Shown: positions 24,450 through 31,960, counted from the stretch's first letter. The stretch is DNA of 38,053 nt from an uncultured Clostridia bacterium (GCA_947177735.1 CAMWVP010000012.1:1-38053); one strand, 5' to 3'. Notes: a model not told the origin generated them from the letters alone. Numbers and translations are program-made.

Positions 24450-24552
24450 GCAATTTTCCTTGAGGTACATACAGTACATCTGCGGAAAATTGCCGTCGTC
24501 CGGCACGAAAATCCGGGCAAATCCGGTACTTCTCCAGAAACTAAACAGGCTC
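24391..24552. mobile_element. 162-bp MITE (family 1), copy 2, inserted in the esterase 3' end
   Basis: Same length and ends as the copy at 8326-8487, with nine differences in 162 positions by hand count. It is flanked on both sides by TAA (24388-24390 and 24553-24555). The insertion point lies in codon 349 of the esterase gene. Confidence 0.9.
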
Positions 24553-24567
24553 TAAGGAATAAGGAAA

Positions 24568-25218
24568 ATGAAAAATAAAAAGGAAATCTTGCAGACGCGC
24601 GAGGAAAAACTCGCCAACCTGCTGATCGAGATGAACGCCGATCGTCACCCCGAAACGGGAAAGCTCGTTGTCGAGACCGAGTGTACTATGGCGAGAATAC
24701 GCGCCTACTCCGACTTTCTGTACGCGCTTAGGATCAAACCGCTCCAGACCGTGTGCTACTACGCGGCGGGATTCTTTTTCCTGCTGACGGGCTCGGCGAT
24801 ATGGACGCGCGAATGGGTGCTGACGATAATTTTCGGCGTCGTTTTTCTCGTATTCGCAACGCTTCCGCACAATATGAAGATATGGTACTTCAATAAGAAT
24901 GCGGATTCACTCGAAAAGTCATACGGCAAGATACAGAACGCCGAATTTGCCGACGACAAGCTGATACTCCGCGAGCTGCCGCCAAAGGACCCCGACAGCG
25001 CCGCGCCGCGCGAAGCCGAACAGCTGGCCGAGTTTCCGTACAAGAGCATAACGCTCGCGGTCGAGTGCGCACACAGCTTTTATCTGTTCCCCGAAAAAGC
25101 GGAAACGATAATCTGCGATAAGACGCTTTTCCTCGCGGGAACGCCGATGGGTCTGCGCGATCATCTGACGCGCAAGCTGGGAAAAAAGTTTAAGCTGAAG
25201 ACCAAGATCAAGTCGTGA
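24568..25218 (+). CDS. YcxB-like membrane protein
   Basis: The 216-residue protein has two adjacent membrane helices (about 60-80 and 84-102) between a charged N-terminus and a soluble C-terminal domain. That domain runs from FADDKLILRE through FPYKSITLAVE to YLFPEKAETIICDK, the pattern of the YcxB-like domain of Firmicutes, whose function is unknown. GGAATAAGGAAA precedes the ATG. Before the MITE insertion its start would have overlapped the esterase stop. Its own stop overlaps the start of the pyruvyl transferase gene by one base, so the genes form one operon. Confidence 0.75.
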   Translation: MKNKKEILQTREEKLANLLIEMNADRHPETGKLVVETECTMARIRAYSDFLYALRIKPLQTVCYYAAGFFFLLTGSAIWTREWVLTIIFGVVFLVFATLPHNMKIWYFNKNADSLEKSYGKIQNAEFADDKLILRELPPKDPDSAAPREAEQLAEFPYKSITLAVECAHSFYLFPEKAETIICDKTLFLAGTPMGLRDHLTRKLGKKFKLKTKIKS

Positions 25219-26504
25219 TGGACAAGGTGAAAGTTGCGATAACGGCAGCCTCGTTCTGCGGCAACAAGGGCGCGGCGGCAATGCTCCGAAGCAGCATATG
25301 GCAGCTCCGCAAGCGTTACGGCGACCGTCTCGGCATAACGCTGATGTCGACCTATCCGCGGCGCGACCGCGAGATAATCTTGACACTGCCCGAGGAGCGC
25401 GGTCTCATTTCCGTTATTGACGCCAAACCCGCGAAGCTGCTGTTCCTCGAGCTGCCGCTCGCGATGCTGTACAAGGTCTTCGGACGTATCACGCCGCTTG
25501 GAAAATTATTTCGGCACAACAAGATGATACGCGCCTACGCGGACTGCGATATGGTGATAGACGAGGCGGGCGTGGCGTTTGTCGACAGCCGCGGACTCGT
25601 GATGAACGTGTACGCGTTCGTTTGTGCCGCCGTGCCCATGCTGTGCGGAGCTCCCGTCTGCAAGTACTCTCAGGCGCTCGGGAGCTTCAAAAATCCCGTC
25701 AACCGCTTGCTTGCCAAGCTTGTCCTGCCGAAAATGCGGCTTATCTGCGCGCGAGGAGAGATCACCAAAGCCAACCTCGCTGAGATAGGCGTTGCCGAAA
25801 ATGTTCGGCTGTGTGCGGACGGCGCGTTCACCATGCCCGACTGCGAGCCGTATATCGGGAACGTCAAATCGCTTTGCAGCGACGGCTTCTTTGACGGAAA
25901 TGTTATCGGCGTTTCATTGTCAAGTGTCGTCGACAAGCGATGCCGAAAACTGAATATTGATTACAAGCGCATAATGACCGAGTTCATAGACGGACTGTGC
26001 GCGGAGGGTTTTCGCGTGCTCATCATCGCCAACTCCGCCCGCGAGGACAGCACCCGTCCGCGCAACAACGATCTTCCTGTCTGCGGCGAAGTGTACGCGG
26101 CTCTGCGCGATAAGTCGAACGTCCGATACTATCCGCGCGAGATGCCGCCCGAGGAGCTGCGCTTGCTGACCGCGCGCTGCACGGCGCTTGTCGCGAGCCG
26201 ATTTCACGCGATGATAGGCGCGCTCGAAAAGCGCGTTCCCGTGCTGCTGATAGGCTGGAGCCATAAGTACCGCGAGGTGTTGGATATGTTCGATCTGGGC
26301 GCGTATGCGGTAGATTATTCGGAGCTGAGCGCGGAAAAGCTGAACGAGGAATTTAAACTGCTGTCGGAAAACTCGGACGAGATACGCGCGAAGATCGCCG
26401 ATAACCTCCCGAAAATCAAAGAAAGCTCGCGCGGGAATATCGCGCTAATCTGCGAGGAGATCGACAGATTCGGACAGCGGAGGACATCATGCCCAAAAAA
26501 TTAG
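25218..26504 (+). CDS. Polysaccharide pyruvyl transferase family protein
   Basis: I start at the ATG at 25218, which shares one base with the previous stop (TGATG); a GTG one codon earlier is also in frame. The 428-residue product opens with a strand and GNKGAAAML, the hallmark of the family, then a Rossmann-like N-lobe. The C-lobe holds SRFHAMIGAL and VPVLLIGWSHKY, again typical. These enzymes move pyruvate from phosphoenolpyruvate to sugars of cell-surface polymers. The next gene, a flippase-like membrane protein, overlaps by 16 bases, so both probably serve one cell-wall or capsule polymer. The acceptor sugar is unknown. Confidence 0.85.
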   Translation: MDKVKVAITAASFCGNKGAAAMLRSSIWQLRKRYGDRLGITLMSTYPRRDREIILTLPEERGLISVIDAKPAKLLFLELPLAMLYKVFGRITPLGKLFRHNKMIRAYADCDMVIDEAGVAFVDSRGLVMNVYAFVCAAVPMLCGAPVCKYSQALGSFKNPVNRLLAKLVLPKMRLICARGEITKANLAEIGVAENVRLCADGAFTMPDCEPYIGNVKSLCSDGFFDGNVIGVSLSSVVDKRCRKLNIDYKRIMTEFIDGLCAEGFRVLIIANSAREDSTRPRNNDLPVCGEVYAALRDKSNVRYYPREMPPEELRLLTARCTALVASRFHAMIGALEKRVPVLLIGWSHKYREVLDMFDLGAYAVDYSELSAEKLNEEFKLLSENSDEIRAKIADNLPKIKESSRGNIALICEEIDRFGQRRTSCPKN

Positions 26505-27427
26505 ACAAAGGAACCGTTGCGAAAATAATAAAGACCGCCTTCGGAGTGCTGGCGGTCGGCTTTATGGCGTGGTATTTTTACCGCAACCGCGCCGAATTTT
26601 CCGAGAAGATACGAAACGTCGATCTCGGTATTTTCGCGCTTGCGACGCTTTTTTATTTCGTGTACAAGCTCTCCCTCGCTTCGCTGTTTCATTACATCAC
26701 TGTACTTAACGGCTGCTCGATACGTTACGGCAAGGCGCTCTCCGCATACCTTATCTCGATACTCGGCAAGTATATCCCCGGCAAGGTATTTATGCTCGCG
26801 GTGCGGCTGACCTACTACAAGGAGGAGGACGCGCCGCTCTCCAAGGTCACGGTCTGCTTCTTTATCGAGAACGTCTGCACGCTGCTCGGCGCGGCAATGC
26901 TGTTTATACTGTCGCTGTTCTTTTTCCCGAACGAGCTGCTTGACAACTACCGTCCGTTGGTTCTGCTGCTTATCGCGGCTTTTTTCGTTGTTATCCACCC
27001 GAAGATCATCAACTTTTTTCTCGGTTTGATCGGGAAGATATTCAAAAAAGACCTTGAGATCCCGATGAAGTACACGCAGATATTGAAGGTCGTGCTGATG
27101 TTTATCGGCAACTGGCTTATAGTCGGATTCGGTTTCTTTATTCTTGTGCGCTCGGTCAATCCAGCGGTCGGGTGGAACGAGATGCTGTTCTGCGCGGGGA
27201 TTTTCGGTATCTCGGCAATAATGGGCATACTGGCGATATTCGCGCCGTCGGGGCTCGGAGTGCGTGAGGGGATAATAATGGCGGGGCTGATGCTGATCAT
27301 GCCCGAGAGCGACGCGGCGGTCATCTCCGTGGTGTCAAGGCTCTGGCAGACCGTCGCCGAGCTCGTCCTCGCCGCGGGAGCGTTTGCGGTGTCGAAGCTG
27401 CGCAAAAACGCAAATCGTTCAGTGTAG
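26489..27427 (+). CDS. Flippase-like membrane protein (LPG synthase TM/YbhN family)
   Basis: The 312-residue protein has about eight membrane helices. It carries LGKYIPGKVFML near residues 93-104 and APSGLGVREG near 255-264, both conserved in the family of the MprF flippase domain and YbhN/AglD-like proteins. The cytoplasmic synthase domain of MprF is absent. Family members are thought to move lipids or lipid-linked sugars across the membrane. It overlaps the pyruvyl transferase gene by 16 bases, which suggests a common polymer pathway. No terminator is obvious behind it; the prophage relic begins within 40 bases. Confidence 0.85.
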   Translation: MPKKLDKGTVAKIIKTAFGVLAVGFMAWYFYRNRAEFSEKIRNVDLGIFALATLFYFVYKLSLASLFHYITVLNGCSIRYGKALSAYLISILGKYIPGKVFMLAVRLTYYKEEDAPLSKVTVCFFIENVCTLLGAAMLFILSLFFFPNELLDNYRPLVLLLIAAFFVVIHPKIINFFLGLIGKIFKKDLEIPMKYTQILKVVLMFIGNWLIVGFGFFILVRSVNPAVGWNEMLFCAGIFGISAIMGILAIFAPSGLGVREGIIMAGLMLIMPESDAAVISVVSRLWQTVAELVLAAGAFAVSKLRKNANRSV

Positions 27428-27462
27428 TGCTCTGACGTATTTGAGCAGCTCTCCGAGGCGTC

Positions 27463-27995
27463 ATGATTGGAAGTTCAAAGCTGATGTTTCCGAATGATAC
27501 CTCGCTTGGCGCTGACGCGGAAAAGACAGTCAACTGCCGCTGTACTCTGAAATGTGACGGCGGAAAAATATTGACAAATACAAGTCAACGTGGTATAATA
27601 AATAATAACATTTTACACAGTAGAACTGTAAATTCTGGAGCCTTTGCAATATTGCCGGAAAGAATGAGCAAAGCGCACATACGTGAATTAGCAGAAAAAA
27701 TGGTATCGACATTAAGGGGCTTACGCTTAATATCGATTACAACGAAAAACTGTTGAGACTTCCTTATGCTGGAGAAGCCGTTCCGGAGCATATCGGGGTT
27801 ATTACATTTTTCCCGAATGCGTTTGTGAGCGAGGAGCAGATTATAAGAACTCTTTATCACGAGAAGCAGCATGTCGAACAATTTCGCAAATACGGAGCAG
27901 AATACGTTATGAATAATTCGGTAGAGTTTGAAAAGGAGGCTTATGCAGCGGAGGATGAATTGATTGAAAAACTTAAAAAGGAGGGCAAATTATGA
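27463..27995 (+). pseudogene. Relic of a phage MuF minor head protein with a metallopeptidase-like toxin domain
   Basis: The frame from 27463 reads KLMFPNDTSLGADAEKTVNC and then RCT, the C-terminal signature of SPP1 gp7/Mu F head-morphogenesis proteins. It continues to AHIRELAEKM at about 27700. There the frame is lost: adding one base (GG to GGG at 27702) restores GIDIKGLTLNIDYNEKLLRL and joins the frame that ends at 27995. That part contains LYHEKQHVEQF, an HExxH zincin motif. The N-terminal bulk of the head protein is missing. I read it as the toxin tip of a MuF-type phage polymorphic toxin. A perfect promoter lies inside the frame at 27571. The zinc-ribbon gene overlaps the end by ATGA. 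Confidence 0.7.
27571..27599 (+). promoter_or_regulatory. Perfect consensus promoter within the MuF-toxin relic
   Basis: TTGACA (27571-27576) and TATAAT (27594-27599) have a 17-base spacer, and TTG is an in-frame codon. The spacer matches that of the promoter at 6782 in 11 of 17 bases. Confidence 0.75.
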
Positions 27996-28177
27996 ATTGG
28001 ACAAACATTTTGACCAAGTTTCTTCATAACGGAGAAAAAGGCAAGTGCCCCCAGTGTGGCAGTTCTGAATTGACTGTTGAAACAATGTCTTTTGGACGGC
28101 GTTCTATAACATTTCATTGTAATAAATGTGGTGCGTCAAGGCATTTTGATGGTATTGCACCCGCAAATGAAAAGTAA
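27992..28177 (+). CDS. Zinc-ribbon small protein, probable immunity or partner of the toxin relic
   Basis: The 61-residue product overlaps the preceding frame by ATGA and has GGAGGG upstream. Residues 19-22 (CPQC) and 43-46 (CNKC) form a two-pair zinc ribbon, with beta-rich sequence between. Small zinc-ribbon proteins often follow phage head and toxin genes, but I cannot name this family. The gene occupies the place of an immunity gene, like 7186-7404 in the other cassette. It appears intact although the toxin frame is broken. Confidence 0.65.
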   Translation: MNWTNILTKFLHNGEKGKCPQCGSSELTVETMSFGRRSITFHCNKCGASRHFDGIAPANEK

Positions 28178-28188
28178 TTCTGACTGCA

Positions 28189-28221
28189 ATAATTGAATAG
28201 CTTATTTAGAGCCTTTGAGCC
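28189..28221 (+). repeat. 3' element shared by the two toxin cassettes, copy B
   Basis: This 33-base copy differs from 7411-7442 by one extra T. Its last five bases are also the start of the terminator stem that follows. Confidence 0.8.
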
Positions 28222-28268
28222 AATGTTCCTATGGGAATTCCCCGGGAGCGTTGGCTCTTTTTGTTTTT
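28217..28268 (+). terminator. Rho-independent terminator after the zinc-ribbon gene
   Basis: GAGCCAATGTTCC pairs with GGAGCGTTGGCTC over 13 bp with two wobbles, followed by TTTTTGTTTTT. The loop carries the self-complementary GGGAATTCCC. Confidence 0.85.
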
Positions 28269-28320
28269 ACGGCAGCATTAACAGCTTGGAAAAGATATCG
28301 TGTGTTTTTGCCGCGATGTC

Positions 28321-28347
28321 GCGGGTTCAATTCCCGCCGCTTCCACC
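28321..28347 (+). repeat. tRNA 3'-end remnant within the prophage relic
   Basis: GCGGG-TTCAATT-CCCGC is a complete T arm and loop. It is followed by CGCTTCC and ACC, the look of a tRNA acceptor end. No matching 5' half is found upstream. It may be an attachment-site fragment or a phage-borne tRNA-like piece. Confidence 0.5.
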
Positions 28348-28422
28348 GTTGGAGTTATCCGTTAAATAATGTACGCATTATGCGCTTCAATTAGCGCTTT
28401 GAGTTAATTGAGGAGGTAAATC

Positions 28423-28578
28423 ATGACAAGAGACGAGATCAAGAAACTGTTTCCCGAGGCGACCGACGAGCAGGTCTCGGCGCTGCTGAGTTCACATCAC
28501 AGTGAGATGCTGCCACAAAAAAGCGAATCGTCCGGTGCAGCGCTCTGCGGTTCCTTAAAAATATCCTTTCATTTATGA
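28423..28578 (+). pseudogene. Truncated phage scaffold protein gene
   Basis: From an ATG with GAGGAGG upstream the frame reads MTRDEIKKLFPEATDEQVSA and then LL, which resembles the start of GP20-type phage scaffold proteins as I remember them. After residue 22 the sequence no longer looks like that family, and a stop follows at residue 52. A scaffold gene normally follows the minor head gene in Siphoviridae-type phages, which is the order here. The rest of the head operon is missing, so this is a deletion relic. Confidence 0.6.
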
Positions 28579-28633
28579 ACGGATATCATGTATTGGAATA
28601 TAAGATATTGTATTAAAAAATAACGCAAATATA

Positions 28634-28662
28634 TTGACAAACGCGGCATAATATGCTATAAT
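28634..28662 (+). promoter_or_regulatory. Perfect consensus promoter of the RelB/DinJ gene
   Basis: TTGACA and TATAAT are spaced by exactly 17 bases, 36 bases before the ATG at 28699. Confidence 0.85.
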
Positions 28663-28698
28663 GTATATATAATATAAACAAAGCGAGGAGACGCTGTT

Positions 28699-28929
28699 AT
28701 GGCTCAGACAAGTATCAATATCAGAATGGACGAGGAGCTCAAGCGCGAGTTCAACAAGTTCTGCGACAACGTGGGGCTTTCCATGTCCGCGGCGTTCTGC
28801 GTGTTTGCGAGGACCTGCGTAAGGCAGCATAAGATACCGTTCGCGATCTCGGACTTAGCCGCCGATCCCGCACAAGCCGCCGACGATAAATGGGCGGAAG
28901 AGCTTGATCTTATCGATCCGGAGGACTGA
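28699..28929 (+). CDS. RelB/DinJ-family antitoxin, apparently without its toxin
   Basis: The 76-residue protein has the DinJ/RelB start (TSINIRMDEELKREFNKFC, then LSMSAAFCVFARTCVRQHKI), a ribbon-helix-helix that binds DNA, then IPFAISDL and an acidic tail that would wrap a RelE/YafQ-type toxin. CGAGGAG precedes the ATG. No toxin gene follows: a terminator begins four bases after the stop and a MITE comes next. It may act on a toxin elsewhere, protect against incoming toxin genes, or be a leftover after toxin loss. The perfect promoter suggests it is still expressed. Confidence 0.88.
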   Translation: MAQTSINIRMDEELKREFNKFCDNVGLSMSAAFCVFARTCVRQHKIPFAISDLAADPAQAADDKWAEELDLIDPED

Positions 28930-28932
28930 CAT

Positions 28933-28965
28933 AAAGAGGCGCAGAACACGCCTCTTTTTCTTTTT
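28933..28965 (+). terminator. Rho-independent terminator of the RelB/DinJ gene
   Basis: AAAGAGGCG and CGCCTCTTT are exact arms with a seven-base loop and a long T-rich tail. MITE family 2 starts in the tail. Confidence 0.9.
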
Positions 28966-29194
28966 ATACTAATCACCATTAAAACACTTGACAAGATTTG
29001 CGGAAAGACCGTGCCTAGCACAAGGAAAAGCGACGCAGGCGTACTGTATGTACGCAAACAGGATGTTTGCGCAGTTCGCCCAAAGCGGCGCAGGACGCGC
29101 CGCAACAAAGGCGAACAGGCGCCAAGGAGTTTTGACGAAGCGATAGGTGCGGGATTATCGCAAAGATGTCAAATTTTTAATGGGTGATTAGTAT
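28966..29194. mobile_element. 229-bp MITE-like element (family 2)
   Basis: The left end (ACTAATCACCATTAAAA, then CTTGACAAGATTTGCGG) and the right end (CGCAAAGATGTCAAA, then TTTAATGGGTGATTAGT) are imperfect inverted repeats of about 38 bases. There is no open frame. It contains GTACTGTATGTAC, the inverse of the core in MITE family 1. It sits between the antitoxin terminator and the leader of the third sigma gene and fills most of the 28930-29253 gap. Confidence 0.75.
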
Positions 29195-29253
29195 TAAGGC
29201 GCTGTGAGGTTTTGCCAATTATAACCGTCTAAGCAGTGAAGGGGGGAATACAA

Positions 29254-29808
29254 ATGAACGGTGAAAGTAGCTACCGCCGTTTTCTGTCGGGCGACGACAA
29301 CGGAATAGTCGAAATAGTACGCGATTATAAAGACGGACTTATACTTTACCTTAACAGCTTTGTGCGCAACCTCACCGTTGCGGAGGAGCTTTGCGAGGAT
29401 TCTTTTGTGAAGCTCGCGGTCAGGAGACCGCACTTCCGCGAGGGCTCCTCGTTTAAGACGTTTCTCTACGCCATCGGACGGAATACCGCGATCGATTATC
29501 TGCGGAGGAATCGCGGCGCGGTCGTCGCGTTCGAGGAGCTGAGCGGCGAACCCGCCGACGACAGAGAAACGCTTGAACAATCCTACATACGCGAGGAGCG
29601 GAAGATCGCCGTGCACCGCGCCATGGACAGCCTCAAGGACGAGTATCGTCAGGTCTTATGGCTGACCTATTTTGAAGACCTTTCCAATAAAGAGACCGCC
29701 GCCGTGATGAAAAAGAGCGTTCACAACATCGAAACATTAGTCTACCGTGCGCGAAACGCACTGAAAAAAGCACTTGAAAAGGAGGGCTTTGAATATGAAG
29801 AATTATGA
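29254..29808 (+). CDS. ECF-type RNA polymerase sigma factor
   Basis: I start at the ATG at 29254 because AAGGGGGGA lies six bases before it. The 184-residue protein has region 2 at about 8-85 (VRDYKDGLILYLNSFVRNL, AEELCEDSFVKLAV, SFKTFLYAIGRNTAIDYLRR). Region 4 is at about 120-175 (DSLKDEYRQVLWLTYFEDLS, then VHNIETLVYRARNALKKAL). It overlaps the next gene by 14 bases, as expected for an ECF factor and its regulator. A CGTCTA at 29226-29231 could be an ECF -10, but the matching -35 is weak and MITE family 2 ends about 32 bases upstream of it. Confidence 0.93.
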   Translation: MNGESSYRRFLSGDDNGIVEIVRDYKDGLILYLNSFVRNLTVAEELCEDSFVKLAVRRPHFREGSSFKTFLYAIGRNTAIDYLRRNRGAVVAFEELSGEPADDRETLEQSYIREERKIAVHRAMDSLKDEYRQVLWLTYFEDLSNKETAAVMKKSVHNIETLVYRARNALKKALEKEGFEYEEL

Positions 29809-30967
29809 AGAAATGGCTCAGAGCGTATTGAAGCGCAGAGACATTGAGATAAAGCGCCGCAGAAGAGCGTTCCTTATCGGAGCGCCGTGCGCTGCCGCAG
29901 TCCTTGTCGGAGTTGTCGGGATCGGCACGTTAGCCGCCGACAGCATAAAAAGAGGAAGCTACATCAATCCGATCGTTGCCGGTACCGACACATCCGGTTT
30001 CAGCGGCACCGACACTGCCGGTAATGACAACGCCACCGCCAACGACGGCATCGGTATTGAGAACGGCTATCCGGAATATACCGCCGCAAACGTTCCGGTA
30101 AGCTCCGCCGCTCCCGATGATGGCAGCGTTGGCGGTTCATGTATCCCCACCCCGCCAATTACTCCGCCCGTTCCCAATGAACCCGCTCCAACAAGCACAG
30201 CCGAGATCGCTCCCGCATTCACCACAGATATTGCCGTTGACTATCCCGCTGAACCCCATGAACCCGACTACAGCAATCCGAATGTCGGTGATACCGATAT
30301 CCGTTATCTCTTTATCACGAGCGATAAGGACGTTCCTCTCGACAGCATAGACGGGCTTGATGAGAACGATTTTAGTCCGTATAGCCTTGAGCAGCTTGAC
30401 AGCTTTTATAGTTTGCGTTTCAATCGGCTTGGTGAGCTGTATCCGAGTTGGGAGTTTTCGTATGACAAGCTCGGCGTTTACAGACATGAGGAAAACGATG
30501 GCTTTATGGCATCGCTGAAGATCGTAAACTCGCGCAATACCATCGACTACACCACCGAAAACGGCGGAAAGGTAAGCGTTTCCGCGCAGTACGGAAAGTT
30601 TGCGATGCCCGATACACCCAACAAAAATACCGAGCATGAATTATGCGGGTATCCGCTTGCCTCCGATTTCGGTGTCAGCTATGTATATGACGAGGAAGGG
30701 AATGTCATAGGCGCGTCGGTGAGCGCATACGACCCTACTTCCGCAGACACACAGTCACATAACGCGGGCGACGCCAACCCCGACACCGGCGATCCCGATT
30801 GGTCGAAAATAAACGGCTACGATGCGCTTATCGTTGCGGTGCTTGACGACGAGAAGAATGTTGACCACTACACCGCGTACATCAATATGTCCTCTTATGT
30901 CAGAATAACCGCTTACGGCATTGATGAGTTTATGTTTGAGGAAATCCTCGACAGCTTTACAAAGTAA
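29795..30967 (+). CDS. Membrane-anchored probable anti-sigma factor
   Basis: The ATG at 29795 has GGAGGG upstream and lies inside the end of the sigma gene. The 390-residue protein has a basic cytoplasmic N-terminus (1-30), one membrane helix (about 31-53) and a low-complexity outside linker rich in Thr, Asp, Asn, Ala and Pro (about 60-150). A soluble domain of about 230 residues follows. The layout matches the protein at 8532-9872, although sequence similarity is not clear by eye. Regulation of the coupled sigma factor is inferred. A terminator follows the stop by 45 bases. Confidence 0.7.
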   Translation: MKNYEEMAQSVLKRRDIEIKRRRRAFLIGAPCAAAVLVGVVGIGTLAADSIKRGSYINPIVAGTDTSGFSGTDTAGNDNATANDGIGIENGYPEYTAANVPVSSAAPDDGSVGGSCIPTPPITPPVPNEPAPTSTAEIAPAFTTDIAVDYPAEPHEPDYSNPNVGDTDIRYLFITSDKDVPLDSIDGLDENDFSPYSLEQLDSFYSLRFNRLGELYPSWEFSYDKLGVYRHEENDGFMASLKIVNSRNTIDYTTENGGKVSVSAQYGKFAMPDTPNKNTEHELCGYPLASDFGVSYVYDEEGNVIGASVSAYDPTSADTQSHNAGDANPDTGDPDWSKINGYDALIVAVLDDEKNVDHYTAYINMSSYVRITAYGIDEFMFEEILDSFTK

Positions 30968-31012
30968 ATAATAAGCATCCTGTTTAACTAGGAGACGGAC
31001 GGTATAAAAAGT

Positions 31013-31052
31013 ATTGCAGTGTTGAGCGAAAACGCTTGACACTGCAATTTTC
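31013..31052 (+). terminator. Rho-independent terminator of the third sigma/anti-sigma operon
   Basis: ATTGCAGTGTTGAGCG and CGCTTGACACTGCAAT pair over 16 bp with two wobbles around AAAA, then TTTTC follows. It may also serve the patatin gene converging from the right. Confidence 0.85.
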
Positions 31053-31093
31053 TATGAAACGGAATAAAAAGGAACAGGGCGCGTTATTATGTA

Positions 31094-31960
31094 TCAGCTT
31101 ACCTTGCTCTCAACAGAGCGCATCCATTGCGTCAGCTCGGCGATCCTGTCGTCGGCTTGCGTATAGCCGTCGCGGTAGGAGTCCATTATCTTCTCGCCGT
31201 CCTTCTCGAACTTTGAGATAGCGGGGAGCGTCGGACGGAATATGTAAATTCTTCCCTGTTCTTCAAGCTCCTCCATAAGCTCGACGGTTTTCCAGTAACG
31301 CTCTACGCGCGACAGGCACGCATCCACAAACGCGGGATAGTCTCTGTACATCGCGTGAATGACCTTGCGGAACTTGCCGTAATCGGTAGGCGCGACCGAG
31401 GTGTCGGGCTTGGTGAGTATGATGACGAGCTTGTCGCAGCCCATATTCAGAGCGCGTTCTATCGGTATGCTGTCCGCGATCGAGCCGTCAAGATAGTGCC
31501 GTCCGCCCATTTCCACGGGCTCGCACAGCATCGGCACGGAGCAGCTTGCCTTGCAGATAGTCAGCAGTCGTTCGCAGTCGTTCTCCTCGGAGAAATATTC
31601 CGCCTCGCCTGTCTCCATGCAGGTGCAGACATATTCGGTATCAATGCCGCTGTTGAAGTATGTATCGAAATCAAACGGGAATTGCTTGTACGGATATTCA
31701 AACGCCATTTTGTCGAGATTTATCAGCTTTTTCGAGCCGAGGAACTGCTTGAGTCCGTAATATGACTCGCTTCGCGGAACGTTTATCATTCTGCACGTTC
31801 TGCCCTTCTGCCGCGAAACGTAGCTCATTGCGTTGCCGCCGCCCGCCGATACGCCTATAACGTAAGGGAAGTACATACCGTTCTCCATAAGGCGATCCAG
31901 CACTCCCGCGGTGAATATTCCGCGCACAGCACCGCCCTCAAGTATAAGTCCCGTTTTCAT
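31094..31960 (-). CDS. Patatin-like phospholipase/acyl hydrolase
   Basis: I start at the ATG at 31960 (MKTGLILEGG), since the patatin fold begins there. The 288-residue protein has the oxyanion loop GGAVRG (9-14), the nucleophile GVSAG with Ser38, and the dyad partner DGS with Asp158. All are intact, so it should hydrolyse acyl esters. There is no signal peptide. It is the third gene of a minus-strand operon and overlaps the ACP-like gene by 23 bases. The two genes before it encode acyl-transfer-type folds without their catalytic residues, so the patatin is the only member likely to have enzymatic activity. Confidence 0.9.
   Translation of the reverse strand: MKTGLILEGGAVRGIFTAGVLDRLMENGMYFPYVIGVSAGGGNAMSYVSRQKGRTCRMINVPRSESYYGLKQFLGSKKLINLDKMAFEYPYKQFPFDFDTYFNSGIDTEYVCTCMETGEAEYFSEENDCERLLTICKASCSVPMLCEPVEMGGRHYLDGSIADSIPIERALNMGCDKLVIILTKPDTSVAPTDYGKFRKVIHAMYRDYPAFVDACLSRVERYWKTVELMEELEEQGRIYIFRPTLPAISKFEKDGEKIMDSYRDGYTQADDRIAELTQWMRSVESKVS

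Noticed and set aside
30975-30990. Partial match CCTGTTTAACTA to the MITE end
   Set aside because: Only a short core agrees and neither the GAGCC end nor a TAA flank is present.
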